Origin: Caenorhabditis remanei
Taxonomy: Eukaryota; Nematoda; Chromadorea; Rhabditida; Rhabditidae
Length of the DNA stretch: 64,000 nucleotides
Reading direction: 5' to 3'
Assembly (NCBI RefSeq): GCF_010183535.1
Contig: NC_071331.1
Span: forward strand, 20,646,001 to 20,710,000
The notes under the pieces are model-generated. The model had not been told where the DNA came from and made no database searches. It was given only the letters and a program-made list of their open reading frames with translations. Below, piece after piece: positions 45,196-56,993 of the stretch; position 1 is the stretch's first letter, and each line of letters opens with the position of its first letter. The position numbers were made by a program, and so were the translations under genes.

Positions 45196-46431
45196 TTAGT
45201 GAACACTCATCGAAAAACCAGTATAATGCACGAAGAATGTTGCAGTCTTTCCATCGATTCGTCGGATGTCGATCCCTCCGCTGATCTCTTTAGTTTCATC
45301 GTGTATGCTGAAAATGAATAAGAAATTTCAGAGGAAAAGAACTTGGAACATTTCGTACTTTACAAAAGTTCTAATTTTTGTTCTCGAGGCTGTGAATAGA
45401 ATTGGAGATATTATGAACTTACATTTTCAATACTCGTTTGACTCCTAAGTCAACCACTTCATGCGGAATATCATTCAATACGAGTGCTCTGAACTGTTCG
45501 ATATTTCTATAATCGAGTTCCAAGTATTGCAGATTTAAATGAGTATCCATTGCAATCCATTTCTTGAAAAACACATTCCATTGTTCATCCGAGATTAAAT
45601 TTCTTTTCAGAACCACACTTTCAGAATCTATTTCCAGTAGTCTCTCAAATCCAATCCATTGCGAGTTGTAGATACATAAATGCTGCAGATATTTTGGAAT
45701 TTTCCCATCGAAGTCATAGTTTTCAGTGTATAGATAATGGGTTAACTCAGAAATTATTTTTATATTATCGAGGAGATAAGCAGTATGCTTATCTACGTTA
45801 TTTATATAATTCGTCTGAAACAAATAGCATAAGTCTACTGATTTCATATTGACTTTCAAGTATTCAATTATTGAAACGTTTTGTCCCAGAAATGAATCCA
45901 TAGTGATTCTTAAAACGTCGATTGTCTGCTTCTTGAATATCTCACTGACATGTTTGAACAACTGTTTCCATTCCTCTACTGGATCCTTCGAATACTTAAA
46001 TACCCTTCGTATAATGCAACCGTCAGATTCATCTTCTTCAATCTTTCCATCCATTTTTATATCTGATGTCATTGCATAAAACCATGATACCATATCCCCT
46101 GTTCCACAAAACATGATATCCAGAGTTTCATTTATAAAAAGTCCCATTGAATATTTCGGAAAGAAACTCATCTGCTTTGCTATTCCTTTGGTCCGTTTGC
46201 TAATTATTGAGAAGTTTATTCTGTAAGAGAATGTTGGATAGGTGATGTGTAAACAGAAACAACTTCACATCTCTTCCTTATTCACAATTTGAGAAGGTTT
46301 TAGTGTCCACTGCCTATATATTCTGACTATCAACAGCTCACTTACATTTCGATTGGATCCAACGCTTTTATTACTTCTTCAATTGCGAGAAACAGAAGAC
46401 GGAGAATTGGGAATGGTTTCGGAGGGTTCAT
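45196..46431 (-). CDS. FBA_2 F-box protein, single F-box core
   Basis: Exons 46431-46346, 46220-45423 and 45307-45196 give 331 residues. Starts MNPPKPFPILRLLFLAIEEV (LLF for the usual LPF), then INFSIISKRTKGIAKQMSFF. Then WIGFERLLEIDSESVVLKRN, WNVFFKKWIAMDTHLNLQYL and DIPHEVVDLGVKRVLKM. The last exon has GGIDIRRIDGKTATFFVHYT. The loss of the F-box proline may weaken Skp1 binding. The large exon lacks the usual ATG early on (SIISKR for SMISKR), so translation must use the first exon. Confidence 0.88.
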
Positions 46432-47899
46432 TTTAGAGGAGCAATCGATAGATGGGAGGCAGGGAGACAATGAATAGGTCGGGTCGGAGTGAGAGGGCAA
46501 TATGGAAGGATGAAGACTGTTCGAGAAAATTCTGAGTGACTAAGGAGTTCTGGGAAACCAAACAATGAGAACAACTGATCTACCGATGCGTAATAGCTAC
46601 ACTGTTCAATTAGATGAGATACACAAATAGAGGCAGATGTAAACGTCTTCTGCTGTATCTTAGTGTAGTTGGTCTACATAGAGGGTCCTATCGATTTGCC
46701 AAAATGTACGCTCTTATGCCAACAGATATACATGATAATTGCGGTTTTTAGTAGAAGACAAAATATGAGTATCCATCAATTTTCTCCCGCATTGAGCAGA
46801 GAATAGTTGGAAGAGATTGAGACCTTTTCCCACTGTTCCACTAAATTCATAAGTTCCTCCTTTCATCGAAAATCTTAAATTTCAGTGTTTTTACATAGAA
46901 TTCACTGGCACAGTTGTTGTCGGTATGCACTTATCATGGTGTCTATTTTCTAATTTTTTTTTGCAATTTTCAAAATAAAAAAGCGAAAGTTTACGTTTTA
47001 AGAAAAAAACTAATTTTAATATGGGTTAATAAGTGAGACGCACGCACAGAGTAAAGTTTACGTGTATTTAGCTCACGCCATAAACCGTCATGTGCTAAAT
47101 AAAGATTTATCATACTATAAGAAAAGCTTAGAGAAAGTGGCGCCGGGGGAAATGGGAGTAACAAAGAGTAAGTAAAACAGGAAAAGGAAACAAGTTAGGT
47201 GTCGTGGAATTAATAGGTCTTAATTCACGACCTTGAGTATTAAGCCTGGTCCATTGCCAGATTTACACAATTTACTCAAAACATAATAAATAATAAAATG
47301 AACACTAACAACTGCGTGAAACGTGAACCGTGATCAACCATACTGCAACCAATGCTGTTCTGAACGTGCTCTCCTAAACTCAACCTGGTGACCTTACGAT
47401 AAGGATCTGCTCTACATTCTGTGCATAAAAGGAAGAGGAAGCCGTCAGAAGTCGTCGTCTCTCGATCATTCACTCTCCGATGTCCTACCGTGTCTGCCGA
47501 AGGAAACTTGGAGAATGGCTGGGTGGATCTCTACATGGAGTGCCGGCGGATGAAGCTCACAAGCTTGGATCGTGGTCAAATCCAACACCTTCACCGCCAA
47601 CTACGGCAGCTCTGGAGAAGCCTAACTTCAAGAGAACTCTTTCTGGTATTCATGATGATAAAGTTGTTAGTTTTCTCCTCTTTCTGTTACTCTCATATAC
47701 TAAGTTTGACACGGGCCCACCGTCCCTCAAAGGTGTCATTTCATTAGGGGTACGAAGATTAAGCCTCGAATGAGCTTGTATACGGGAAAGAAATGTTATT
47801 GGCGCCCGCGGGCAAAGGATGGGAAACAAAATGATATCATGAAAATGGGGAGAAATAGGAATGAGCATAGGGACAAGTTATAATGATCAAAAGTAGAAT
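46432..47899. other. Long spacer: promoter block, 3' flank repeat and R1 copy
   Basis: 46515-46578 is the promoter block (GACTGTTCGAGAAAATTC, first unit degenerate), 84 bp before the ATG. 47080-47180 is the 3' flank repeat. 47205-47760 is the longest R1 copy; it holds open frames of about 100 codons (47421-47773) without family features. No gene is called. Confidence 0.5.
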
Positions 47900-49172
47900 T
47901 CAATGAACACTCATCATAAAACCATTATCATGCGTGAAGAATGTTGCCGTTTTTCCATCAACACGTCGGATGTCTATCCCCCCGCTTATCTCTTTAGTTT
48001 GATTGAAGCGACTGAAAAGAAATTTTGAAATGCTTTACAAAAACGTTGAATTCTCGAGTTTGTGAAATGAAAACATTAAATACAACTCACGTTTTCAATA
48101 CTCGTTTGACCCCTCCATCCACCACTTTATGCGGTATATCATGCAATACGAGTGCTCTGAATGTCTCCAAATGTTTGTGACTGAGTTGCAAACATTCCAG
48201 ATTGAAATTCGTTTTCATTGCTATCCATTTCTTGAGGAATAAATTCCAATATTTTTCCCAGATCCTATCATTTTTCAGTATCACATTTTTACAATCAATT
48301 TCCAACAGTTTCTCATATCCAATCCATCGCGAGTCGTTGATATATAATTCCTTCAAGTTTTTAGGAATTTTCCCATTGAAAAAATATGTTTTAATGTGTA
48401 GCCAAGTCTCTAAACTATTGCTAATTGTAACATTATTCAGGAGATAAGCGACATTCTCATCTACGTTGTTTTGTTGATCCAGCTGGTAAATGAAGCAATC
48501 GTCCACTCGTTTTGCAGTAGCTTTAAAAAAATTAATAATTGAAATGTGGTCTACGAATGCATCCATTTGCATTGATAAAGAGTTAATCGTTTGCTTCTTG
48601 AATATATCCAATACAAGTGTACTCAATTGTTTCCATTCCTTCACTGGATCCTTCGAATATTTATATACTTTCCGTATAATGATACCATTCTGTTTCTTTT
48701 TCTCACTTTTTCCATTCATTTTTATGTCTGATGTCATTACATAAATGTATGATACCATCTCTTTAGTTCCATAAAGCCTGACATCCAGAGTTTCATTTAT
48801 ATAAAAATCTATAGAATATTTCGAAAAGAAGCTCATCGATTTCGCTACTGTTCTGGTACGTTTGCTAATCATTGAGAAGTTGATTCTGAAAGATGTTCTA
48901 TTTTCTTAAAATCTAGGATGATATTATATTTCTGACTTACATTTCGATTAGATCCATCGTTTTGAAGATTTCTTCAATGGCAAGAAACGGGAGACAGAGG
49001 ATTGGGAATTTATTATCTCTACGATTGCTAATCAATTTCATTCTGAAAATCATGAAATTTCTATCAACTGTATGGCCTGACTATGAACTTACATTGAGTG
49101 CATTCCCTTAGATACTTGCTCCATTGCTCGGAACGGTAGACGGAGAATAGGCAATTGCTTTAGAGGTTTCAT
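47900..49172 (-). CDS. FBA_2 F-box protein with double F-box core
   Basis: Exons 49172-49093 (80), 49042-48941 (102), 48885-48091 (795) and 48011-47900 (112) give 362 residues. Core 1: MKPLKQLPILRLPFRAMEQV. Core 2: ISNRRDNKFPILCLPFLAIE. Then INFSMISKRTRTVAKSMSFF, WIGYEKLLEIDCKNVILKND, WNLFLKKWIAMKTNFNLECL and DIPHKVVDGGVKRVLKT. The last exon has GGIDIRRVDGKTATFFTHDN. It is a recent duplicate of 41392-42658: even the introns agree over long stretches. Its promoter block (49264-49325) is degenerate (GAATGTTTGGGAAGATTC). Confidence 0.9.
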
Positions 49173-49419
49173 TCTGCAGGAGCAATCGATAGACGAGAAA
49201 AAACAGAATGGAGAACAACAAATAAGTAGGAATCAGGCAGAGTGATGAAAGGAGGAGGGAGAATGTTTGGGAAGATTCTGAGTGACAGAAGGGTTCTGGG
49301 AAACCAAACAATAAGACCAACTGGTCTACCTTCTGCCTTTGTATGTGTATATCACGCATTAAGCCCAGTAAGGCAAGAAACAGTAAGAACAACAACTGGC
49401 CGCGTTCGAGAAGATCAGT

Positions 49420-49790
49420 TGTTCTTACTGTTTACTTTCCCAGAACCCCCTCTATCGCTCAGAATCTTTTCGAACGTTCATCCCTCCTTCTTCCACCTTC
49501 CCACTCATCCGTTGTCTCTCATCTCCCCTTCTCAATTATCGATTTGCTCCTCCAAAAAGAACCCTCCCAATCCATTCCCAATCCTCTGTCTACCGTTTCA
49601 AGCTATTGAAGAACTTTTCAAAACGATGGATCCTTTCGAAATATAAGTCTCTGAAACTTTCTCAAAATGTGAATAAGATAGAACATTGATGTTTTTTGTA
49701 TTTCCACAGAACTTATTGAACAATCTCTACCAGAATCAACTTTTTAATAATTTCCAAACGAGTACTGAATCGTGTTCATTTTGCATAAAA
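49420..49790 (+). pseudogene. FBA_2 remnant: promoter, dead first exon and scrap of the second
   Basis: A plus-strand promoter block with GAATCTTTTCGAACGTTC (49462-49479) leads to a first exon (49557-49645) coding NPPNPFPILCLPFQAIEELF. Its ATG is now AAG, and its donor has changed from ATGTAAGT to ATATAAGT. A scrap of the second exon (AATCAACTTTTTAATAATTTCC, about 49733-49770) ends at the element at 49800. Clearly dead. Confidence 0.8.
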
Positions 49791-49799
49791 CAGCGCTGA

Positions 49800-50177
49800 C
49801 TAGGGAAGGTCATGGACTCGGTCTGGAGTTATGGGTCGTGACCTATATCATTCGAAAACTGAGAAAATGCTGATTCCAAACATATATTCAGTTTTTGCCC
49901 TCGAGGCCTGGTATTCAAGAAAAACAAGGTCAAAGTTTGGAAAAATGACAAATTATTGTCTTTCTGACACGCGAGAAATGTTTTGAAATTTTTTAGCGAT
50001 TTTTGCGCGTTAAAAAAACAATAATTTGTCCTTTTTCCGAACTTTGACCTTGTTTTCCTTGAATACCATGCCTCGAGGGCAAAAAATGAATTTATGTTTG
50101 GAATCAGCGCTTTCTCAGCTTTCGAATGATATAGGTCACGACCCATAACTCCAGACCGAGTCCATGACCTTCCCTAG
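49800..50177. mobile_element. Foldback element with 3-bp TGA flanks
   Basis: The arms CTAGGGAAGGTCATGGACTC (49800) and its inverse ending at 50177 match over about 170 bases. TGA flanks both ends (49797-49799 and 50178-50180). A related single arm occurs at 35105-35250. The class is unsettled; a 3-bp duplication is compatible with PIF/Harbinger-type elements. Confidence 0.75.
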
Positions 50178-50300
50178 TGAGGGGAGAAAAAGAAAAACAA
50201 AGAGTAAGAAAAACAGGAAATGAAAAAGTTAGGGGAGGGAGGGGGGAAGTCATAGACGTCTGCGGGCGTTGGGCAAATGGTAATTATCAAAAAGAATAGT

Positions 50301-51657
50301 TCAATGAACACTCATCAAAAAACCATCATATTGGACGAAGAAAGTTGCCGTCCGTCCATCGATTCGTCTGATGTCGATTCCTCCGCTTATCTCTTCAGTT
50401 TCATCATCATAACTGAAAATAGATTGAATATTTCAAGGGAAAAGCATCGGCATCTTTAGATTTTCATGCTTCACAAAAAATCGTCATATCTTATTATGAT
50501 ATCTTACAAAAAGGTGACACTTAATCATTATCAACTCACGTTATCAGGGTTCGTTTGACTTTTTCATCCACCACTTCATGCGGTATATCATGCAATACAA
50601 ACAATCTGAGAACTTCCACTGATTTGAATTCAAATGCCAATAATTCCAGATTCAAATGAGTCTCCATTGCCATCCATTTTTTGAAGAACAAATTCAATTC
50701 CTTGTTTGAGATCCGATTTGTTCCAAAAGATACTTGGGCACTATTTATTTCCAACAGTTTATCATATCCAACCCAGTCCGCTTTTTTAATATGTAATTCT
50801 TTCAGGTTTTTTGGAATTTTCATATCGAAATCGACGTTTTTGGTGTCTAGATCAGAACGTAACTCATTGTTAATTTTGATATTTTCTAGAAGATAAGCGG
50901 CGTGTTCATCTACGTCATTTTCTTCTTCCCACTGATCCAGATTGCATCCGTTTACTGATTTCACATTAGTTTTCAAAAAATCAATAATCGAAACGTTTTG
51001 ATCTACGAATACATCTAAAGCCACTCCTAAAACATCGATCGTCTGCCTTTTGAATATATCCAATACATATTTACACACTTGTTTCCATTCCTCAACTGGA
51101 TCTTTCGAATACTTGTATACTTTCCGTTGAATGAAACCATTATTTTCATATTCCTCAACCATTCCATTCATTCTTTCATTTGAAGTCATTAGATAAATGC
51201 ATGATACCAGACCATTAGTTCCATTAATTGCTATTGCCATTGTTTCACCTATACCAAGACCGATTGCATATTTCGAATAGAAGGTTATATTTGTTGTCAC
51301 TGCTTTTGCTCGTTTGGAAATCATTGAAAAGTTAATTCTGGAAGAGATTACCCAATAAGTGATGTGTAAACACAGAAAGTTTCACTTCACTTCTTTTTTC
51401 AAAATCTGAGATAATACTATACATGACTTACATTTCAATTGGATGCATCGTTTTGAAGATTTCTTTGATGACAAGAAACGGTAGACGGAGGATTGGAAAT
51501 TTATCACTTCTACGGTTGCTAATCATGTTTATTCTGAAAACCATAAAACTTCTATCAACTGTAGAATCCTACTATAAACTTACATTGAGTGCAATGCTTT
51601 AGATACTTGTTCCATTGCTCGAAACGGTAGACGGAGAATTGGCAATAGTAGATTCAT
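50301..51657 (-). CDS. FBA_2 F-box protein with double F-box core
   Basis: Exons 51657-51584 (74), 51533-51432 (102), 51337-50540 (798) and 50412-50301 (112) give 361 residues. Core 1 is shortened by two codons at the start (MNLLLPILRLPFRAMEQV) yet still phase 2. Core 2: ISNRRSDKFPILRLPFLVIK. Then INFSMISKRAKAVTTNITFY, WVGYDKLLEINSAQVSFGTN, LNLFFKKWMAMETHLNLELL and DIPHEVVDEKVKRTLIT. The last exon has GGIDIRRIDGRTATFFVQYD. The W of the usual EWN is L here (NKELNLFF). Its large exon pairs closely with that of 59636-60849. Confidence 0.9.
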
Positions 51658-52227
51658 TCTGTAGGAGCAATCGATAGAAGAGAAGAAAGAGAATGGAGGA
51701 CAATGAATGAGTAAAAATAAGGTAATGAGTGATGGAATGAGTAGGAAGACTGTTCAAGAAGATTCTGAGCGACAGAAGGGTTCTGGGAATCTTAACAATA
51801 AAAACAACTGGTCTTACTGGAGTACCGTAGTGGGTACATGGTCTAACCAGACTTTTCCGGGCCAAATTTTGGAAAGTCTGGGTCTAACAAAGAGAGGTAT
51901 ACAATAGAGATGGTACTAATAATTACGAACAGAATAGGCAGATGTGTCAGATGGTCGAGAAACTACCACCTGGCCTAATTTTCTCTCTGTTCTCTGCTGT
52001 AAAATACATGTATTTTATTTGATCGACAATTTAAAGGCTAGAGAAATAACAACTTTATTCAGGAAAATAACCTTCAAAAACGGCCAAACGCGAAGCAGTG
52101 GTATAAATTTGAAGACTATAGCCTATAGAAGTAACAACTTTATTTAGGAAAATAACTTTTGGTAAACGAATAGAGGGGAACAGAGGTTGTATGTTTTTTC
52201 AGAAGAAAAGCGTGAATAGAAAAAGAA
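51658..52227. other. Promoter and R2 flank
   Basis: Promoter block 51748-51811 has GACTGTTCAAGAAGATTC (first unit degenerate), 91 bp before the ATG. 51930-52010 is flank R2; 52020-52180 repeats a 3' flank word (ACAACTTTATTCAGGAAAATAAC) twice. No gene. Confidence 0.5.
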
Positions 52228-53423
52228 TCAGTGAATACACATCAAGAAACTTCCATGCCATCCAGGGCCAAACATAAATAGTGTGGCAGTCTTTCCGTCG
52301 ATACGTCGAATGTCGATGCCTCCGTTTAGCTCCTGAATACAATTGCGTCGGCTGAAAATAAATGTGAAATAGTGAAGTGTTTTAAAACAAAATAAACTCT
52401 CGAGTTGAGTAAAGAGAATTGAATCAGATTCTCCACTTACGTCTTGAAGGTTCTTTTGACTCCTTCATCCACCACTTCATGCGGAATGTCATGCAATACG
52501 AGTGCTCTGAATTCTTCGAAATTTCTATAAATGAGTTGAAAGTATACAAGATGTAAATAAGTCTCCATTGCAATCCATTTCTTGATGAACAAATTCCATT
52601 CTTTGTTTGAGATCCGATTTGTTCCAAGAATTACTTGGACACTGTCTATTTCCAACAGTTTATCATATCCAATCCATTCCGAATTCTTGATATGTAAGTC
52701 CTCCAGATTTTTTGGAAATTTTCCATTGAAATTGATATTTTTAATGTATACGTCGGTACATAACACAGAATTAATTTGTATATTATCAAGGAGATAAGCA
52801 GTGTGCTCATCTACATTGATCTCTCTATTCATTTGAGATACAGTTCATTTGTCCACTGACTTCAAATTGGCTTTCAAAAAATCAATAATCGAAACGTTGT
52901 GATCTACAAATTCATCCAAAGTCATTCTTAAAACGTCGATTGTCTGTTTCTTGAATATTTCCAATACATATTTACACAACTGTTTCCATTCATCTACGGG
53001 ATCTTTCGAATACTTGAATACCTTTCGTGAAATTAATGGAACCGGAAATATGCTCCCAAATCATTGTTTTTCCTCAATCTTTCCATCCATTTCTTTATCT
53101 GCTGTCATTACATAAAGGACCACATTTCTTGTTCCAAAAAACCGGATTTCAAGAGTTTCTTTTATATGAAGATCTATTTTATAATTCGGATAAAATCTCA
53201 TCTGTTTTGCAATTCCTTTTGTCCGTTTGCTAATCATTGAGAAGTTGATTCTGAAAGTGATTATTTGTAAAGTGATGTGTAAACAGAAAAGCTTCACTTC
53301 TCTTTCTTTTTCACAATTTGAGGTTTTAGTGACTTACATTTCTATTGGGTGCATCGCTTTGAAAACTTCTTCAATAGCTAGAAACGGAAGACGGAGTATC
53401 GGAAATGGCTTCGGAGGGTCCAT
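52228..53423 (-). pseudogene. FBA_2 F-box gene with two in-frame TGA codons
   Basis: Exons 53423-53338, 53250-52441 (810 nt) and 52351-52228. The F-box is whole (MDPPKPFPILRLPFLAIEEV; INFSMISKRTKGIAKQMRFY). TGA interrupts after GKIEEKQ (53061-53063) and again after KSVDK (52845-52847). Otherwise the frame is unshifted over all 810 nt, and WIGYDKLLEIDSVQVILGTN, WNLFIKKWIAMETYLHLVYF and DIPHEVVDEGVKRTFKT are well kept. The last exon is open (GGIDIRRIDGKTATLFM). The segment FGSIFPVPLISRKV after the first stop replaces the normal variable loop and is shared only with the pseudogene at 39831. Confidence 0.8.
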
Positions 53424-53488
53424 TTTAAAGGAGCAGATAGACGTGAAATGGAATTATAAGAAAGAGAGTGAATGAGTGGTGTAGGGAA

Positions 53489-53506
53489 GAACGTTCGAGA
53501 AAATTC
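53489..53506 (-). promoter_or_regulatory. Heat-shock element
   Basis: GAACGTTCGAGAAAATTC is a perfect four-unit array extended by TTCTCGAG, 66 bp before the ATG at 53423. Confidence 0.6.
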
Positions 53507-53603
53507 TTCTCGAGATTAGATTGCTAACTGAGAATGTTTGTGAAGGATCTGAGAGGCAGAGGGATTTTGGGAAACTAATGTAGGTAGCGTAATGGCACAG
53601 TAA

Positions 53604-53669
53604 GGCCAACTGTTCTTATTGTATGTTTTCCCAGAAGCCCTCGGTCACTCATATCTTTCTTGAACGTTC
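53604..53669 (+). promoter_or_regulatory. Promoter block of the next plus-strand gene
   Basis: Conserved CTGTTCTTATTGTATGTTTTCCCAGAA stretch, then TTTCTTGAACGTTC with three heat-shock units. It lies about 220 bp before the ATG at 53891, farther than usual because extra CT-rich sequence is inserted. Confidence 0.5.
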
Positions 53670-53890
53670 TTCCTCCTCCTTCCACCACACATATTCTTTG
53701 TACTCACTTTCCTATAGCACATTCATCCCCAGTAAGACCAATAATTGGCATTCCCATAGCAAGCTAATTTCGAGAATTCGTTTCACTCACTCCTACTCAT
53801 TCTCTCTGTCTCTCTCTCATTGCCCTCATTTCTATTCATTCATTGTCTCCCTCATCCTTCCATTACTCGTCGATCGATTGATCCTCCAAA

Positions 53891-55039
53891 ATGGACCCTC
53901 CCAATCCATTCCCGATTCTCCGTCTCCCATTTGTTCCAATTCAAGAAGTATTCAAAGCGATGGATCCATTCGATATGTAAGTTTGAAAGTCAAGTTTTGA
54001 TACAATGTTAACTACGCAAGTTTTCTATTTGCTCAACTCATATCCAGCTCATGAAATTCTTCAGAATCAACTTCTCAATGATTTCCAAACGATCAAAAGG
54101 AATAACAAAGCAGATGACCTTCTATTCAAAATATTCAATTCAACTTAGTATCGGTGAAGAACTAGAAGTCACAATTACGGGGCCTAAATATATGACACAA
54201 TGCTATTACATTTTCACATCAAAGGAAGAAATGAGTGGAAAAGTTGAGGACAATGCTTTTCAAGGTTGGAATGAGATATTAGTATGGAAATACTCAAACA
54301 ATCTAGTGGAAGATTGGAAGCAGTTAAGCAAATATGTATTGGAAATATTCAAAAAGCAGACAATCGACCTTTTCTCAATGATGTTGGATACATTCAAAGA
54401 TCATAACGTTTCGATTATTGATTTTGTAAAATCTAATGCGAAATCAGTAGACGATTGCCATATGTTTCAGGCGGAAGATAAAAATAACGTAGATGAACAC
54501 GCCGCATATGTCCTAGAGAATATGAAAATTACTTTTGAGTTATTGCTTTGTTTACACATCAAAAGCGATGATTTCATTTCGAAAATTCCGAAAGATCTAA
54601 AAAAATTTACTATCCTCGAGTCGCAATGGGTTCGATATGAGAGATTGCTGGAAATAGATTGTAAAAGTGTGGTCCTAGAAGATGATCAAATCTCAGATGA
54701 AGAATGGAATTTGTTCATCAAGAAATGGATAGAAATGGAAACAAATCAGAACCTGAAATACTTGGAAATCGATCATAAAGAACTAGATGTATTCAGAGAT
54801 CGTGTGTTGCATGATATACCATATAAAGAGATTGATGGAGAAGTCAAAAGAACCTTCACGACGTAAGTGGAGAATTTGTTTCAATTCCTTCGGGTATTCA
54901 ACTTTTATTATCCATTTCCAGCAATATCAATGAAACTCTAGAGATAAGCGGAGGAATCGACATGCAACGTATCGATGGAAAAACGGCTACATTCGCCGTA
55001 TCCTTCTCGACGCAGCGTACTGCTATGATTATTCATTAA
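53891..55039 (+). CDS. FBA_2 F-box protein, single F-box core
   Basis: Exons 53891-53976, 54065-54862 and 54922-55039 give 333 residues. Starts MDPPNPFPILRLPFVPIQEV, then INFSMISKRSKGITKQMTFY. It belongs to the GPKYMTQCYYIFTSKEEMSG and ILVWKYSNNLVEDWKQLS branch. Then WVRYERLLEIDCKSVVLEDD, WNLFIKKWIEMETNQNLKYL and DIPYKEIDGEVKRTFTT. The last exon has GGIDMQRIDGKTATFAVSFS. Clean frame. AATAAA lies at about 55094. The gene at 57863 is its closest relative. Confidence 0.9.
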
Positions 55040-55500
55040 ATCTTTTCAATTGATTGTGACTCATTTTTGTTATATCGTTCATTTATCACATACAATAAAA
55101 CATTTATTTTAAAGTGAAACCGAGGAGATCTCTGCAATCTGGCACAGTTTTCAATTCTGTCCATAATAAATTGTGTTTCACTTATTATGTGTGTCGCAAT
55201 TAAAGAGTATGGTTTATGTGTATTTAGCTTAAACCATAAGCCATTATGCGGGTAACTACGGATTTATGATACTATAAGAGAAGCTTACAGACGAACGTGG
55301 AGATGGGGAAAAGGAGAATAACAAAGAGTAAGTAAAACAGGAAAAAGAGACAAGGTAGGGGTGCTGAAATTGGCCTTGTATGAGCTTGCGCATGGCCTGA
55401 TATACTAGAGGATGAAGGGTCTCATGGTGAGAGATAGGAGTGTATGGAGTAAGGAGACACATAAAAGTTATTATGATGAAAAAAAAACTTCAGTGAACAC
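55040..55500. other. 3' flanks of two converging genes
   Basis: 55245-55400 is an inverted 3' flank repeat; the rest is A/T-rich. No gene. Confidence 0.4.
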
Positions 55501-56844
55501 TCATCGAAAATCCATAAGATTGCTCGATGAATGTTGCCGTTTTTCATCGATTCGTCTGATGTCGACCCCTCCGCTTATCTCTCTCGGACTACCATGACTA
55601 CTGAAAATAAATAGAAAATTACAAAGGAAAAGCACCCGTAATGTTTAGATTTGGATGCTTCAAATAACTTTAAACCTCTATTCTTGCGTTTGTCAAGATT
55701 CAGCCATTATCAACTCACCTTATCAGGGTCCGTTTAACTCCTCCATCCACCACTTCATGCGGTATATCATGTAATACGTGATTTCTAAATCTAACTAGTT
55801 CTCTGTTATCGAGTTGCAGGCATTCCAGATTCAACTGAGCCTCCATCGTTACCCATTTCTTGATAAACGAATTCCATTCTTTATTCAAAATCCGATCATT
55901 TCTCAGGATCACATTTTTACAATCGATATCAACCAGCCTCTCAAATCCAATCCAATGCGAGTTGAAGATATATAACTCCTTTAAATTATTTGGAATTTGC
56001 CCATTAAAATCGTCGTTATTAATGTATATATCAAAATATAACTCGCTATTAATTTGTATATTACCGAGGAAATAAGCGGTATGCTTCTCTACATTGATCG
56101 CTTTATCCTTTTGAGATAGACTGCAGCTGTTTACTGATTTCACACTTGTCTTCAAAAAATCAATAACTGGAACGTTCTGATCTACGAATGCATCCATAGT
56201 CGTTGTTAAAATGTCGATTGTCTGCCTGTTGAATATTTCCAATACATATATACACAACTGTTTCCATTCCTCAACTGGATCATTTGTATATTTGACAACG
56301 CTCCGTAAAATGTTACCATAACTTTCATCTTTCTCAGTTTTTCCATCCATTTGTTTGTCTGATGTCATTAGATAAGTACATGCTACCAGATTATTGATTC
56401 CCTCAATTGATATTCCCATTGTTTTATTTATATAAAGACAGATCGTATATTTCGAACAGAAGCTCATATTTTTTGTTACTGCTTTGGCTCGTTTGGAAGT
56501 CATTGAGAAGTTGATTCTGAAAAATATTGTTCAATAAGTTATGTAGAAATACAAATAACACCACTGTTCTATCTTTTATTACAATTTGGAAAAATTTTAG
56601 TGACTTACATTTCGATTGGATCCATCGTTTTGAATATTTCTTGAATGCCAAGAAACGGTAGACGGAGGATTGGGAATTTATTGTTTATACGGTTTCTAAT
56701 CATTTTTATTCTGAAAATCATAAAATGCCTATCAACTAAATGTAAAGTCTGATTATGAACTTACATTGAGTGCAATCCCTTATATACTTCTTCCATTGCT
56801 CGAAACGGTAGGCGGAAAATATGGGTTAGCGGTGGATTGTTCAT
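55490..56844 (-). pseudogene. FBA_2 F-box gene, frameshift in the last exon only
   Basis: Exons 56844-56765, 56710-56609, 56516-55719 and 55600-55490. Double F-box core: LTHIFRLPFRAMEEV (divergent) and NKFPILRLPFLGIQEI, joined to INFSMTSKRAKAVTKNMSFC. The large exon is fully open with WIGFERLVDIDCKNVILRND, WNSFIKKWVTMEAQLNLECL and DIPHEVVDGGVKRTLIR. The last exon lost one base at the conserved IDGKT: it reads IDEKRQHSSSNLMDFR and stops at 55501-55503, so the final 20 residues are changed. A protein of nearly normal length is still possible; calling it a pseudogene is a judgement. Confidence 0.7.
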
Positions 56845-56993
56845 TCTGCAGGAGCAATCGATTGACGAAAAAAAAGAGAATGGAGGACAACGAATGAGTA
56901 GGAATGAGGCAATGTGTGATGGGGGGAAAATGGTTTCTGGGAAAGTAAACGATAAGAACTATTGATCTTACCAATTACATGAGGTCGGGGAGT

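Noticed and set aside
47421..47773. Overlapping plus-strand frames of about 100 codons
   Set aside because: They lie inside repeat R1; the copies at 14.6 and 61.5 kb do not keep the frames open.
52845..53063. In-frame TGA codons as selenocysteine
   Set aside because: Sister genes have ordinary residues at these sites, no SECIS-like hairpin was noticed, and nematodes use selenocysteine in very few proteins.
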